Assembly: GCA_031285085.1 (NCBI GenBank)
Contig: JAITWW010000013.1
Location: 1-5,493 of the forward strand
Reading direction: 5' to 3'
Length of the DNA: 5,493 bases
From: Candidatus Methanofilum arcanum
Lineage (GTDB): Archaea; Halobacteriota; Methanomicrobia; Methanomicrobiales; Methanospirillaceae
Shown in pieces: positions 1-4,547 of this stretch. Position 1 is the first letter of the stretch. Each line of letters begins with the position of its first letter. The translations under genes and the position numbers were made by a program. Below the pieces are notes generated by a model. It made no database searches. It had not been told where the DNA came from and worked only from the letters and a program-made list of their open reading frames with translations.

Positions 1-1
1 C

Positions 2-556
2 ACAGCAGAAGAAAAAGTTATCTCCATTGATCCTGCAGGTGAGGGATATGATGCCCCTGCTGATTTGATATGGATAACACATCCACACCAGGATCACACA
101 GCAATCGAACGTATTGAGACGCAAAGTCCAGACTCCCTGATCATCACCCATGAAGAGGCACTGGTAGATGGGGAGCATAGGACATTTGAACTGGATTTTG
201 TGACGGTGGAAGCAGTTGAGGCAGGAAATAATCCAAACCAGGACATCAATATATGCGTTGGATATATTCTGACCTTAGCAGATGGCATATCCATCTATAT
301 CTCCAAAGATACATCCAAAACAGAACAGATGACAGAATTGGCAGAACGAAACTTGGATTATGCTTTCTTCTGTTCTGATGGGAGGTTCAACATGGATATG
401 GAGGAGGCTATAGAGTCTGCCACACTTGTTGGTGCAAAGCATAGCATCCCCTATCATATGGTACCAGGGGAACTTTTCAGCCGGGAACGTGCTGAATTAT
501 TTGAGCTCGAAAACCGTCTTATCATTGCGGATGGAGAGGAGATCATCCTTACATAA
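2..556 (+). CDS. UlaG-like metallo-beta-lactamase-fold hydrolase, 5'-truncated by the window edge
   Basis: The frame is open from base 2 (184 codons visible) and ends at TAA 554-556. A TTG at 65 is not the real start, because strand-like sequence (ISIDP, residues 8-11 region) precedes it in frame. The MBL metal motif HPHQDH (HxHxDH) is encoded at 80-97. Downstream come a GYI strand, an SKDTS segment and the C-terminal GAKHSIPYHM block, whose last His (455-457) is the usual final metal ligand. This order matches the small UlaG-like MBL proteins of roughly 200-215 residues, so about 20-30 residues are missing. Two sites differ from the family as I remember it: the His expected before the GYI strand is Gln (NPNQD, codon 239-241), and the usual GDT is KDT (305-310). 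The protein is probably cytoplasmic; no membrane segment is visible. The substrate is unknown: the family includes lactonases, phosphodiesterases and many uncharacterised members. The fold is secure; the function is not. Confidence 0.85.
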   Translation, partial: TAEEKVISIDPAGEGYDAPADLIWITHPHQDHTAIERIETQSPDSLIITHEEALVDGEHRTFELDFVTVEAVEAGNNPNQDINICVGYILTLADGISIYISKDTSKTEQMTELAERNLDYAFFCSDGRFNMDMEEAIESATLVGAKHSIPYHMVPGELFSRERAELFELENRLIIADGEEIILT

Positions 557-580
557 TTACCATATATAAATTAAGATAAA

Positions 581-595
581 TGATAAGATTTATCA
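581..595. repeat. Short inverted repeat after the MBL-fold gene
   Basis: TGATAA and TTATCA form perfect 6-base arms around a 3-base centre, 25 bases past the MBL stop codon. It is AT-rich and not followed directly by a T-run, so it is a weak terminator candidate. It could equally be a small operator or chance. Confidence 0.35.
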
Positions 596-712
596 GATGG
601 TGCTCATGTGGGTAAGGGTGAGGTTGTTGAGCTGGTAATTCAAGTTATTCAAGTTATGAGACACCTTACAGACGAGTTTCTCTTTGAGAGGTTTCAAGAG
701 GAGCGTTTGTGA
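587..712 (+). other. Short open frame, possible gene remnant or small protein
   Basis: The frame is open from just after TAA 584-586 to TGA 710-712. Translation could start at GTG 608, giving 34 residues. The sequence looks amphipathic and charged: a hydrophobic repeated IQV segment, then MRHLTDEFLFERF and an acidic/basic end. No clear Shine-Dalgarno site sits at a suitable distance before GTG 608. I do not recognise the sequence. It could be the end of a decayed gene, a small protein served by the TATA-like run at 563-570, or chance. Confidence 0.15.
638..655 (+). repeat. Tandem duplication of a 9-base unit
   Basis: ATTCAAGTT occurs twice back to back. In the short open frame it encodes IQV-IQV and keeps the frame. 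It looks like a simple slippage duplication. Confidence 0.6.
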
Positions 713-733
713 CTCCATTGGAAAAGAATCTCT

Positions 734-756
734 AACCTTTTTTTCGAGTAAAGGTT
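734..756 (+). terminator. T7 run within a 7-bp inverted repeat, possible + strand terminator
   Basis: AACCTTT (734-740) pairs with AAAGGTT (750-756) across a 9-base loop. The plus strand carries seven Ts at 738-744, the kind of U-rich stop used by archaeal RNA polymerase. It lies about 180 bases past the MBL stop codon and 25 bases past the short open frame, so it could end a plus-strand transcript. The Ts overlap the left arm instead of following the hairpin, so this is not a bacterial-style intrinsic terminator. Confidence 0.35.
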
Positions 757-823
757 CAAAAACTGGTTACTGCAAAAGCTACGTGATTTGAAGAATCAGA
801 TAAGGTTCAAAGTATATCAAGTT

Positions 824-866
824 TTAAAATAAAATTGACCATCACAAAAGGTTGTAGATGCAAAAA
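824..866 (-). terminator. T-rich stretches past the PPK2 stop codon
   Basis: Read on the minus strand, the sequence after the PPK2 stop has T5 (complement of 862-866), then T4 (complement of 846-849), then a run of short T-blocks (complement of 824-836). Clustered T-runs within about 50 bases of a stop codon are typical archaeal transcription ends. No strong hairpin is present. Confidence 0.35.
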
Positions 867-877
867 CAATGAAAGAG

Positions 878-2434
878 TTACTTTCCTTTACCCTTTCCCT
901 TAGAACTCTGAAGCTGTGATTCGATTGCCCCACATAAGACTTGAATCGTGAAAACACGAGCATAATACTTATTATTTGCAGGTACAATTGTCCATGGAGC
1001 ATGTGGTGTGCTTGTTTTGTGAATCATATCATCCACTGCTTTGAGATATTGACCCCATTTTTCACGATTTCGCCAGTCTTCATCTGTTATCTTCCATTGT
1101 TTTTGTGGATCTTCCTGACGTGCCGTGAATCGTCGTAGCTGCTCATCTTGATCAATATGCAACCAGAACTTTACCATAAGGTCATTATGGTCATGCAACA
1201 TCGATTCCATCTGATTGATCTCATGATATGCACGCATCCATTCATCCTCACGACAGAACCCTTCGACACGTTCGACAAGTACACGACCGTACCAGCTTCT
1301 ATCAAAAACGGTTATATGTCCCATTTCGGGAAATCTTGTATAAAATCTCCAGAGATAATGATATCTGCTTTCAACATTATTTGGTGCTCCAATAGGTTCA
1401 ACAACATATGCTCGAGGATTGAGAGGAGACGTCAGTCGAAGGATGCAACCACCTTTTCCTGCGGCATCCCACCCTTCAAATACCACAAAAATACGAATGC
1501 CACGTGTGTATACTTCAACCTGGAGGTCTTCAAGTTTCTTTTGCCATTCTTTCAATTCATTATTATATGTAGACTTATCCATTGGCACATATGGATCTAT
1601 AGATGTAAGAGATGTAAGAGCAGTTGACTCAAGGAGAATTGTTTGTGCTTCTTCTTCTTTTTTGTGCTCAAGGTACTCTTTTTCAGGGATTTTTTGTTTT
1701 TCAAGCCATGACTCTAAAGATGAAATAATAGTCTGAAACATCTCCACCTCTGCATACTTGAGCTGATCTGCTGCAATGATATGCCATGGAGAAGAGGCCG
1801 TATTGGTACGCAGAAACATCTTTTCAACAAGGGCAGTTATTTCATGGTACTTAAACCGAGACTGTTTTCCCTTCTCTTTTGTACCATTCTTTCCCAGAGG
1901 GGAGAAAATATCACATTTTTTCTTATCAAGTCGTTTTTCCTGCTCATTTTCACTTATTTCCAAAAAAAACTTGATAATCAGGTAACCATCGGTTACAAGC
2001 TGTGTCTCAAAATGTTCAAAAGAAGAAAGGAGCTCATGTGGAACCGAATCCTTTTTCTTTTCATGATATTTTTCTACGATGGCGCGGCTGTACCAGCTTC
2101 TATCAAAAACGGAAATCGCACCAGAGGGAGGTAGTTTATTCCAAAATCTCCATAAAAAAGTATGAGCCTGCTCGATATCACTTGGTTCCCCTGTTGCAAC
2201 AACGCGCGTTCCACGGGGATCAAGTGCCTGGTATAATTTATTTGAAAGAGAAGATATCCCTGATCCTCGTCTGCCCTCAATAACGATAAGCACCCCACGC
2301 TCCTGTTTGAGGACTTTACGTTGCAGTTCACTAAGCTTTGCACGCAGATCATCAATAACTGCATCATATGACTCAGAGCGAATACGAACAGATAGATCAA
2401 AGCTCTCTAGCATGGTTTTATCTTGGACACTCAT
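878..2434 (-). CDS. pap: Two-domain PPK2-family polyphosphate:AMP phosphotransferase
   Basis: The protein has 518 residues and two PPK2 kinase domains, as in known polyphosphate:AMP phosphotransferases (AMP + polyP(n) to ADP + polyP(n-1)). The C-terminal domain (about 285-510) has the full PPK2 Walker A GWDAAGKGG (321-329), Walker B FDRSWYGR (377-384), and a lid region with KQWKITDEDW (445-454). The N-terminal domain (about 9-245) keeps FDRSWYSR (110-117), but its P-loop reads GRRGSGISS (54-62), so the Asp and Lys found in domain 2 (D323, K327) are Arg and Ile here. It is probably structural or regulatory, not catalytic. Its lid (about 168-196) is longer and very Lys-rich. A helix preceding each domain (about 9-43 and 271-307) is also duplicated. 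The C-terminus is an alternating Gly-Lys tail (512-518). ATG 2434 is the first start after an in-frame TGA 24 bases upstream; no clear Shine-Dalgarno site precedes it, and M8 (2411-2413) is an alternative. The protein is likely cytosolic. The gene is divergent from the por operon. The family is certain; AMP as acceptor, as opposed to ADP or GDP, is inferred from the two-domain layout. Confidence 0.92.
   Translation of the reverse strand: MSVQDKTMLESFDLSVRIRSESYDAVIDDLRAKLSELQRKVLKQERGVLIVIEGRRGSGISSLSNKLYQALDPRGTRVVATGEPSDIEQAHTFLWRFWNKLPPSGAISVFDRSWYSRAIVEKYHEKKKDSVPHELLSSFEHFETQLVTDGYLIIKFFLEISENEQEKRLDKKKCDIFSPLGKNGTKEKGKQSRFKYHEITALVEKMFLRTNTASSPWHIIAADQLKYAEVEMFQTIISSLESWLEKQKIPEKEYLEHKKEEEAQTILLESTALTSLTSIDPYVPMDKSTYNNELKEWQKKLEDLQVEVYTRGIRIFVVFEGWDAAGKGGCILRLTSPLNPRAYVVEPIGAPNNVESRYHYLWRFYTRFPEMGHITVFDRSWYGRVLVERVEGFCREDEWMRAYHEINQMESMLHDHNDLMVKFWLHIDQDEQLRRFTARQEDPQKQWKITDEDWRNREKWGQYLKAVDDMIHKTSTPHAPWTIVPANNKYYARVFTIQVLCGAIESQLQSSKGKGKGK
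1289..1311. repeat. Copy 1 of a 23-base exact repeat inside the PPK2 gene (Walker B, domain 2)
   Basis: This segment encodes VFDRSWY of the C-terminal domain and is identical base for base to 2090-2112. The match includes the same codon choice at seven consecutive codons plus two flanking bases. Confidence 0.9.
2090..2112. repeat. Copy 2 of the 23-base exact repeat (Walker B, domain 1)
   Basis: This segment encodes VFDRSWY of the N-terminal domain and is the direct repeat partner of 1289-1311, about 800 bases away in the same orientation. Confidence 0.9.
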
Positions 2435-2439
2435 CCCAT

Positions 2440-2454
2440 ATGAGACATTCTCAT
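2440..2454. repeat. Inverted repeat next to the PPK2 start codon
   Basis: ATGAGA and TCTCAT are perfect 6-base arms around a 3-base centre, beginning 6 bases upstream of the PPK2 ATG. In the mRNA it would form a small stem where a ribosome-binding site would normally sit. It could be an operator, an RNA element or chance. Confidence 0.35.
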
Positions 2455-2481
2455 TTCACATGTATCATGAATACACACCCA

Positions 2482-2511
2482 AAAACCAGGGCACAGAAGA
2501 AAATTGGTTTT
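2482..2511. repeat. 7-bp inverted repeat in the divergent promoter
   Basis: AAAACCA (2482-2488) and TGGTTTT (2505-2511) are perfect arms 16 bases apart, about two helical turns between arm centres. The right arm overlaps the candidate leftward TATA box at 2508-2514. A dimeric repressor here could block PPK2 transcription; this is inference. Confidence 0.35.
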
Positions 2512-2514
2512 AAA
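2508..2514 (-). promoter_or_regulatory. Candidate TATA box for the PPK2 gene
   Basis: The minus strand reads TTTAAAA here. With usual archaeal spacing, transcription would start near 2485 and leave a leader of about 50 bases. The TATA-like run at 2519-2528, read leftward as GATATATTTT with a purine-rich flank upstream, is an equally good choice. Confidence 0.35.
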
Positions 2515-2518
2515 GATG

Positions 2519-2527
2519 AAAATATAT
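2519..2527 (+). promoter_or_regulatory. Candidate TATA box for the por operon
   Basis: AAAATATAT follows a purine-rich flank (2512-2520) that could act as a BRE for TFB. Typical archaeal spacing puts the transcript start near 2548, giving a leader of about 40 bases before porC. TGTATATG at 2548-2555 is a weaker alternative that would leave only a very short leader. Confidence 0.45.
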
Positions 2528-2530
2528 CTT

Positions 2531-2542
2531 CGTTCATGAACG
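2531..2542. promoter_or_regulatory. Perfect 12-base palindrome, candidate operator
   Basis: CGTTCATGAACG is perfectly self-complementary and lies between the candidate por TATA box and the predicted transcript start. A dimeric DNA-binding protein bound there would interfere with assembly of the initiation complex. No cognate regulator is in the window. Confidence 0.4.
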
Positions 2543-2563
2543 GTAATTGTATATGATTAACCG
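2541..2563. repeat. Imperfect dyad in the por leader
   Basis: CGGTAAT (2541-2547) faces ATTAACCG (2556-2563). The arms match except for one extra base in the right arm, and they flank TGTATATG. It abuts the 12-base palindrome. It may be a second operator half or a small leader hairpin. Confidence 0.3.
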
Positions 2564-2575
2564 TGTAAGATCTTT

Positions 2576-2580
2576 GGGGA
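2576..2580 (+). promoter_or_regulatory. Shine-Dalgarno site that fixes the TTG start of porC
   Basis: GGGGA lies 6 bases before TTG 2587. In frame, TAA at 2566-2568 is only six codons upstream, and no ATG or GTG lies between it and the TTG. With the conserved N-terminus starting at once, TTG is the only good start. Confidence 0.6.
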
Positions 2581-2586
2581 ATTTCT

Positions 2587-3129
2587 TTGAGAGAATTACG
2601 GATACATGGAAGAGGCGGCCAGGGATCTGTCACTGCTGCCGAACTTATCGCCATTGCGGCGTTTAAAAGCGGTGTTCAGGCACAAGCCTTCCCTGCTTTT
2701 GGTGTGGAGCGACGAGGTGCACCTGTGCAAGCATTTGTGCGCTTTAGTGATAAAAAGATTAGACTTCGCAGTCAGATCTACCAACCAAATTATGTTATCG
2801 TACAGGATAGTACACTTATCGCTGACGTAAATGTATTTGCAGGGATACAAGAAGGTGGAATTGTACTGGTTAACACAGAAAGAGAGATCAAACAGTCAGT
2901 TCCTGAAGGTGTGAAAGTGGTTGCATTTGATGCTACAAAGATAGCACTTGAGGAACTCGGACTCCCGATTACAAATACAACATTGCTTGGTGCATTTGCT
3001 GCAGTAAGTGGAGAGATTACACTTGATGCACTCTCAGAAGCACTTTCTGAGCGTTTCACAGGAACACTTGCTGAGAAAAACATCAAAGCAGCAACTATTG
3101 CATATAATATGCTCAAAGGTGAGGCCTAA
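2587..3129 (+). CDS. porC: Pyruvate:ferredoxin oxidoreductase, gamma subunit
   Basis: The 180-residue length is usual for PorC. POR catalyses pyruvate + CoA + oxidised ferredoxin to acetyl-CoA + CO2 + reduced ferredoxin; methanogens run it mainly in reverse to make pyruvate. The gamma subunit corresponds to the domain of single-chain POR that contributes to the CoA-side architecture and carries no iron-sulfur cluster. Family signatures visible are GRGGQGSVTAAELIA (8-22), FPAFGVERRGAPV (35-47) and an NTTLLGAFA segment near residues 129-137. The start is TTG at 2587, supported by GGGGA 6 bases upstream and a close in-frame stop. It is first in a four-gene operon and overlaps porD by one base (TAATG). 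A 2-oxoacid other than pyruvate is possible for gamma alone, but the full gene set argues for pyruvate. Confidence 0.95.
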   Translation: MRELRIHGRGGQGSVTAAELIAIAAFKSGVQAQAFPAFGVERRGAPVQAFVRFSDKKIRLRSQIYQPNYVIVQDSTLIADVNVFAGIQEGGIVLVNTEREIKQSVPEGVKVVAFDATKIALEELGLPITNTTLLGAFAAVSGEITLDALSEALSERFTGTLAEKNIKAATIAYNMLKGEA

Positions 3130-3386
3130 TGGCTCTACGAATTGGATGTGCTGCGCCACCAGGAAATTCCAGAAACAATCGTACTGGTTCGTGGCGTACC
3201 TTTAAACCAATATTTGATTATGAAAGTTGTACCGTATGTGGCATCTGCCAGTCTATCTGTCCTGAGGCGTGTATTAACCTTGTGGATGAGCAGTATGTAC
3301 CAGATTATGCATTCTGTAAAGGGTGTGGTATGTGTGCCAATGAGTGTTCAGCGGCTTCAATTACCATGATCTTGGAGGAGAAATAG
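3129..3386 (+). CDS. porD: Pyruvate:ferredoxin oxidoreductase, delta subunit (2[4Fe-4S] ferredoxin-like)
   Basis: This is an 85-residue ferredoxin-type subunit that passes electrons from the beta-subunit cluster to external ferredoxin. Two CxxCxxCxxxC motifs are present: C34, C37, C40, C44 and C63, C66, C69, C73. Following the classical 2[4Fe-4S] pattern, the fourth Cys of each motif should ligate the other cluster. C44 is followed by Pro as usual, but C73 is followed by Ser where Pro is normal. An extra Cys at 48 is probably not a ligand. The 30-residue basic, Gly/Asn-rich N-terminal extension before the first motif, with W22 and FKP at 25-27, is typical of archaeal PorD. The ATG overlaps the porC stop (TAATG), with GGTGAGG at 3118-3124 as its ribosome-binding site. 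Translation is probably coupled. Confidence 0.95.
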   Translation: MALRIGCAAPPGNSRNNRTGSWRTFKPIFDYESCTVCGICQSICPEACINLVDEQYVPDYAFCKGCGMCANECSAASITMILEEK

Positions 3387-4547
3387 ATGTTACAGATTTT
3401 AGAAGGTTCAGTTGCTGTTGCAGAGGCTGTAAAACGATGTAAACCAGATGTTATCTCTGCATATCCCATTACTCCCCAGACTCATATTGTTGAGAGGCTT
3501 GCTGAGATGGCAGCTGATGGAGAGGTTGAGGGTGAGTACATCTGTGTAGAGAGTGAGTTTTCTGCACTTTCTGCATGTCTTGGGGCATCAGCGGCTGGAT
3601 CACGTGTATATTCAGCAACATCAGCACAGGGTCTTATCTTAATGGCTGAGGTCTGTTTCAATGTCTCAGGTATGCGTCAGCCGATTGTGATGACCATTGC
3701 AAACCGTGCACTTGGTGCTCCACTCTCGATTTGGAATGATCAGCAGGATTCATTAGCACTTCGTGACTCGGGATGGATTCAAATATATGCAGAAGATGTT
3801 CAGGAAGCAACTGATCTCCACTTTATTGCATACAAGGTCTGTGAAGATCATCGTGTACTTTTGCCAGCATTTGTCTGCTTTGATGGTTTTATTCTGTCTC
3901 ACACCTATGAGCCAGTTGATATTCCTGATCAGGCTCTTGTTGACAAGTACCTCCCTGCATTTAAACCATATAATATGCTGGATGCAAAAAACCCGCTGAG
4001 TATGGGTATGTATGCAACACCAGATTATTATCATGAGTTCAGATATGAGCATGAGATGGCAATGCGTCGATCTGCTGATGTTCTGCGTGAAGCAGGAGCA
4101 GAGTTCGGAAAGATCTTTGGACGTGACTACTCAAAGCTGGTAGAAGGGTACAGACTCGAAGACGCTGAGATTGCACTGATTGCTCTTGGTTCTGTATGTG
4201 GAACAATTAAGGATGCCATTGATGAGATGCGAGAGGCCGGTATAAAGGTAGGTCTTTTAAAGCTTCGAGCGTTTCGTCCATTCCCTGCTGATGAGCTGAA
4301 ACAGGCACTTCAAGGAATTAAGAAGATAGCAATTGTTGAGAAAAATCTTTCTCCTGGAAGCAGAATGCTTGGTGCTGTTGGCCTTGAGGTAAAGGATGCA
4401 ATAAACGATTCATCAGTTTCTGTGCTGAGTTATGTCACTGGGCTTGGTGGGCGTGATATTAGAAAGCAGAGTATTCATGATATTGTTGATGCCTGCAGGG
4501 AAGGAAAAGGAGACATGTTTTATGGACTTCGGGAGGAGATTCTGTAA
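3387..4547 (+). CDS. porA: Pyruvate:ferredoxin oxidoreductase, alpha subunit
   Basis: The 386-residue length is normal for archaeal PorA. Alpha carries the pyrimidine-binding type fold and forms the active site with the TPP-binding beta subunit. Visible signatures: YPITPQT (26-32), ESEFSA (55-60), TSAQGL (78-83), the POR block starting NRALGAPLSIWND (106-118) and running to RDSGWIQ (126-132), and CFDGFILSHT near 169-178. The YPITPQT form and the NRALGAP block fit pyruvate better than 2-oxoglutarate oxidoreductases. The C-terminal part (about 250-370) has the transketolase C-terminal-like pattern, including AEIALIALGS. ATG 3387 directly abuts the porD TAG, with GGAGGAG at 3374-3380. The stop overlaps porB by one base. 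No frameshift or missing motif was seen. Confidence 0.96.
   Translation: MLQILEGSVAVAEAVKRCKPDVISAYPITPQTHIVERLAEMAADGEVEGEYICVESEFSALSACLGASAAGSRVYSATSAQGLILMAEVCFNVSGMRQPIVMTIANRALGAPLSIWNDQQDSLALRDSGWIQIYAEDVQEATDLHFIAYKVCEDHRVLLPAFVCFDGFILSHTYEPVDIPDQALVDKYLPAFKPYNMLDAKNPLSMGMYATPDYYHEFRYEHEMAMRRSADVLREAGAEFGKIFGRDYSKLVEGYRLEDAEIALIALGSVCGTIKDAIDEMREAGIKVGLLKLRAFRPFPADELKQALQGIKKIAIVEKNLSPGSRMLGAVGLEVKDAINDSSVSVLSYVTGLGGRDIRKQSIHDIVDACREGKGDMFYGLREEIL

Larger units (their letters stand above)
557..877. other. Convergent intergenic region, no convincing gene
   Basis: This 321-base stretch separates the 3' ends of the MBL-fold gene (+) and the PPK2 gene (-). It holds a TATA-like run at 563-570, a 15-base inverted repeat at 581-595, a short open frame at 587-712, a tandem 9-mer at 638-655, a hairpin overlapping a T7 run at 734-756, a 10-base direct repeat (AAGGTTCAAA at 751-760 and 802-811) and an A-rich stretch that reads as T-rich on the minus strand near 824-866. 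I see no tRNA cloverleaf, CRISPR repeat or transposon end. It probably contains transcription stops for both genes, perhaps with decayed coding sequence. Confidence 0.6.
2435..2586. promoter_or_regulatory. Divergent promoter region between the PPK2 gene and porC
   Basis: These 152 bases must carry the start signals for a leftward gene and a rightward operon. They are AT-rich, with TATA-like elements at 2508-2514 and 2519-2527 and a further TGTATATG at 2548-2555. At least four dyads are present (2440-2454, 2482-2511, 2531-2542, 2541-2563). The heptamer TCATGAA occurs at 2465-2471 and again at 2534-2540 inside the central palindrome. This density suggests operator sites, but no regulator is encoded nearby and none can be named. 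Confidence 0.7.

Noticed and set aside
65..556. The MBL-fold gene starting at TTG 65 as a complete short protein
   Set aside because: The frame is open to the window edge and the upstream residues contain the expected ISIDP strand. A start at 65 would leave only four residues before the metal motif.
2..556. Calling the MBL-fold protein a beta-lactamase or antibiotic resistance gene
   Set aside because: The UlaG-like layout and C-terminal AKHSIPYHM block belong to a different branch of the fold; nothing supports beta-lactam hydrolysis.
557..877. A tRNA, CRISPR array or insertion sequence in the convergent intergenic region
   Set aside because: There is no cloverleaf, no regularly spaced repeat series, no terminal inverted repeats with flanking duplication and no recognisable transposase segment.
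1148..1627. A 159-codon open frame on the plus strand opposite the PPK2 gene
   Set aside because: It lies wholly inside the antisense of a clearly conserved PPK2 gene and its translation is rich in Cys, Ile and Phe with no domain; it is a shadow of codon usage on the other strand.
1289..2112. The 23-base direct repeats as a mobile element or target-site duplication
   Set aside because: Both copies encode the same conserved motif at equivalent positions of the duplicated domain, and the sequence between them is continuous coding sequence.
2790..3116. A 108-codon open frame on the minus strand opposite porC
   Set aside because: Ser/Ala/Val-rich antisense translation of a well-conserved porC gene, with no promoter or ribosome-binding site that fits.
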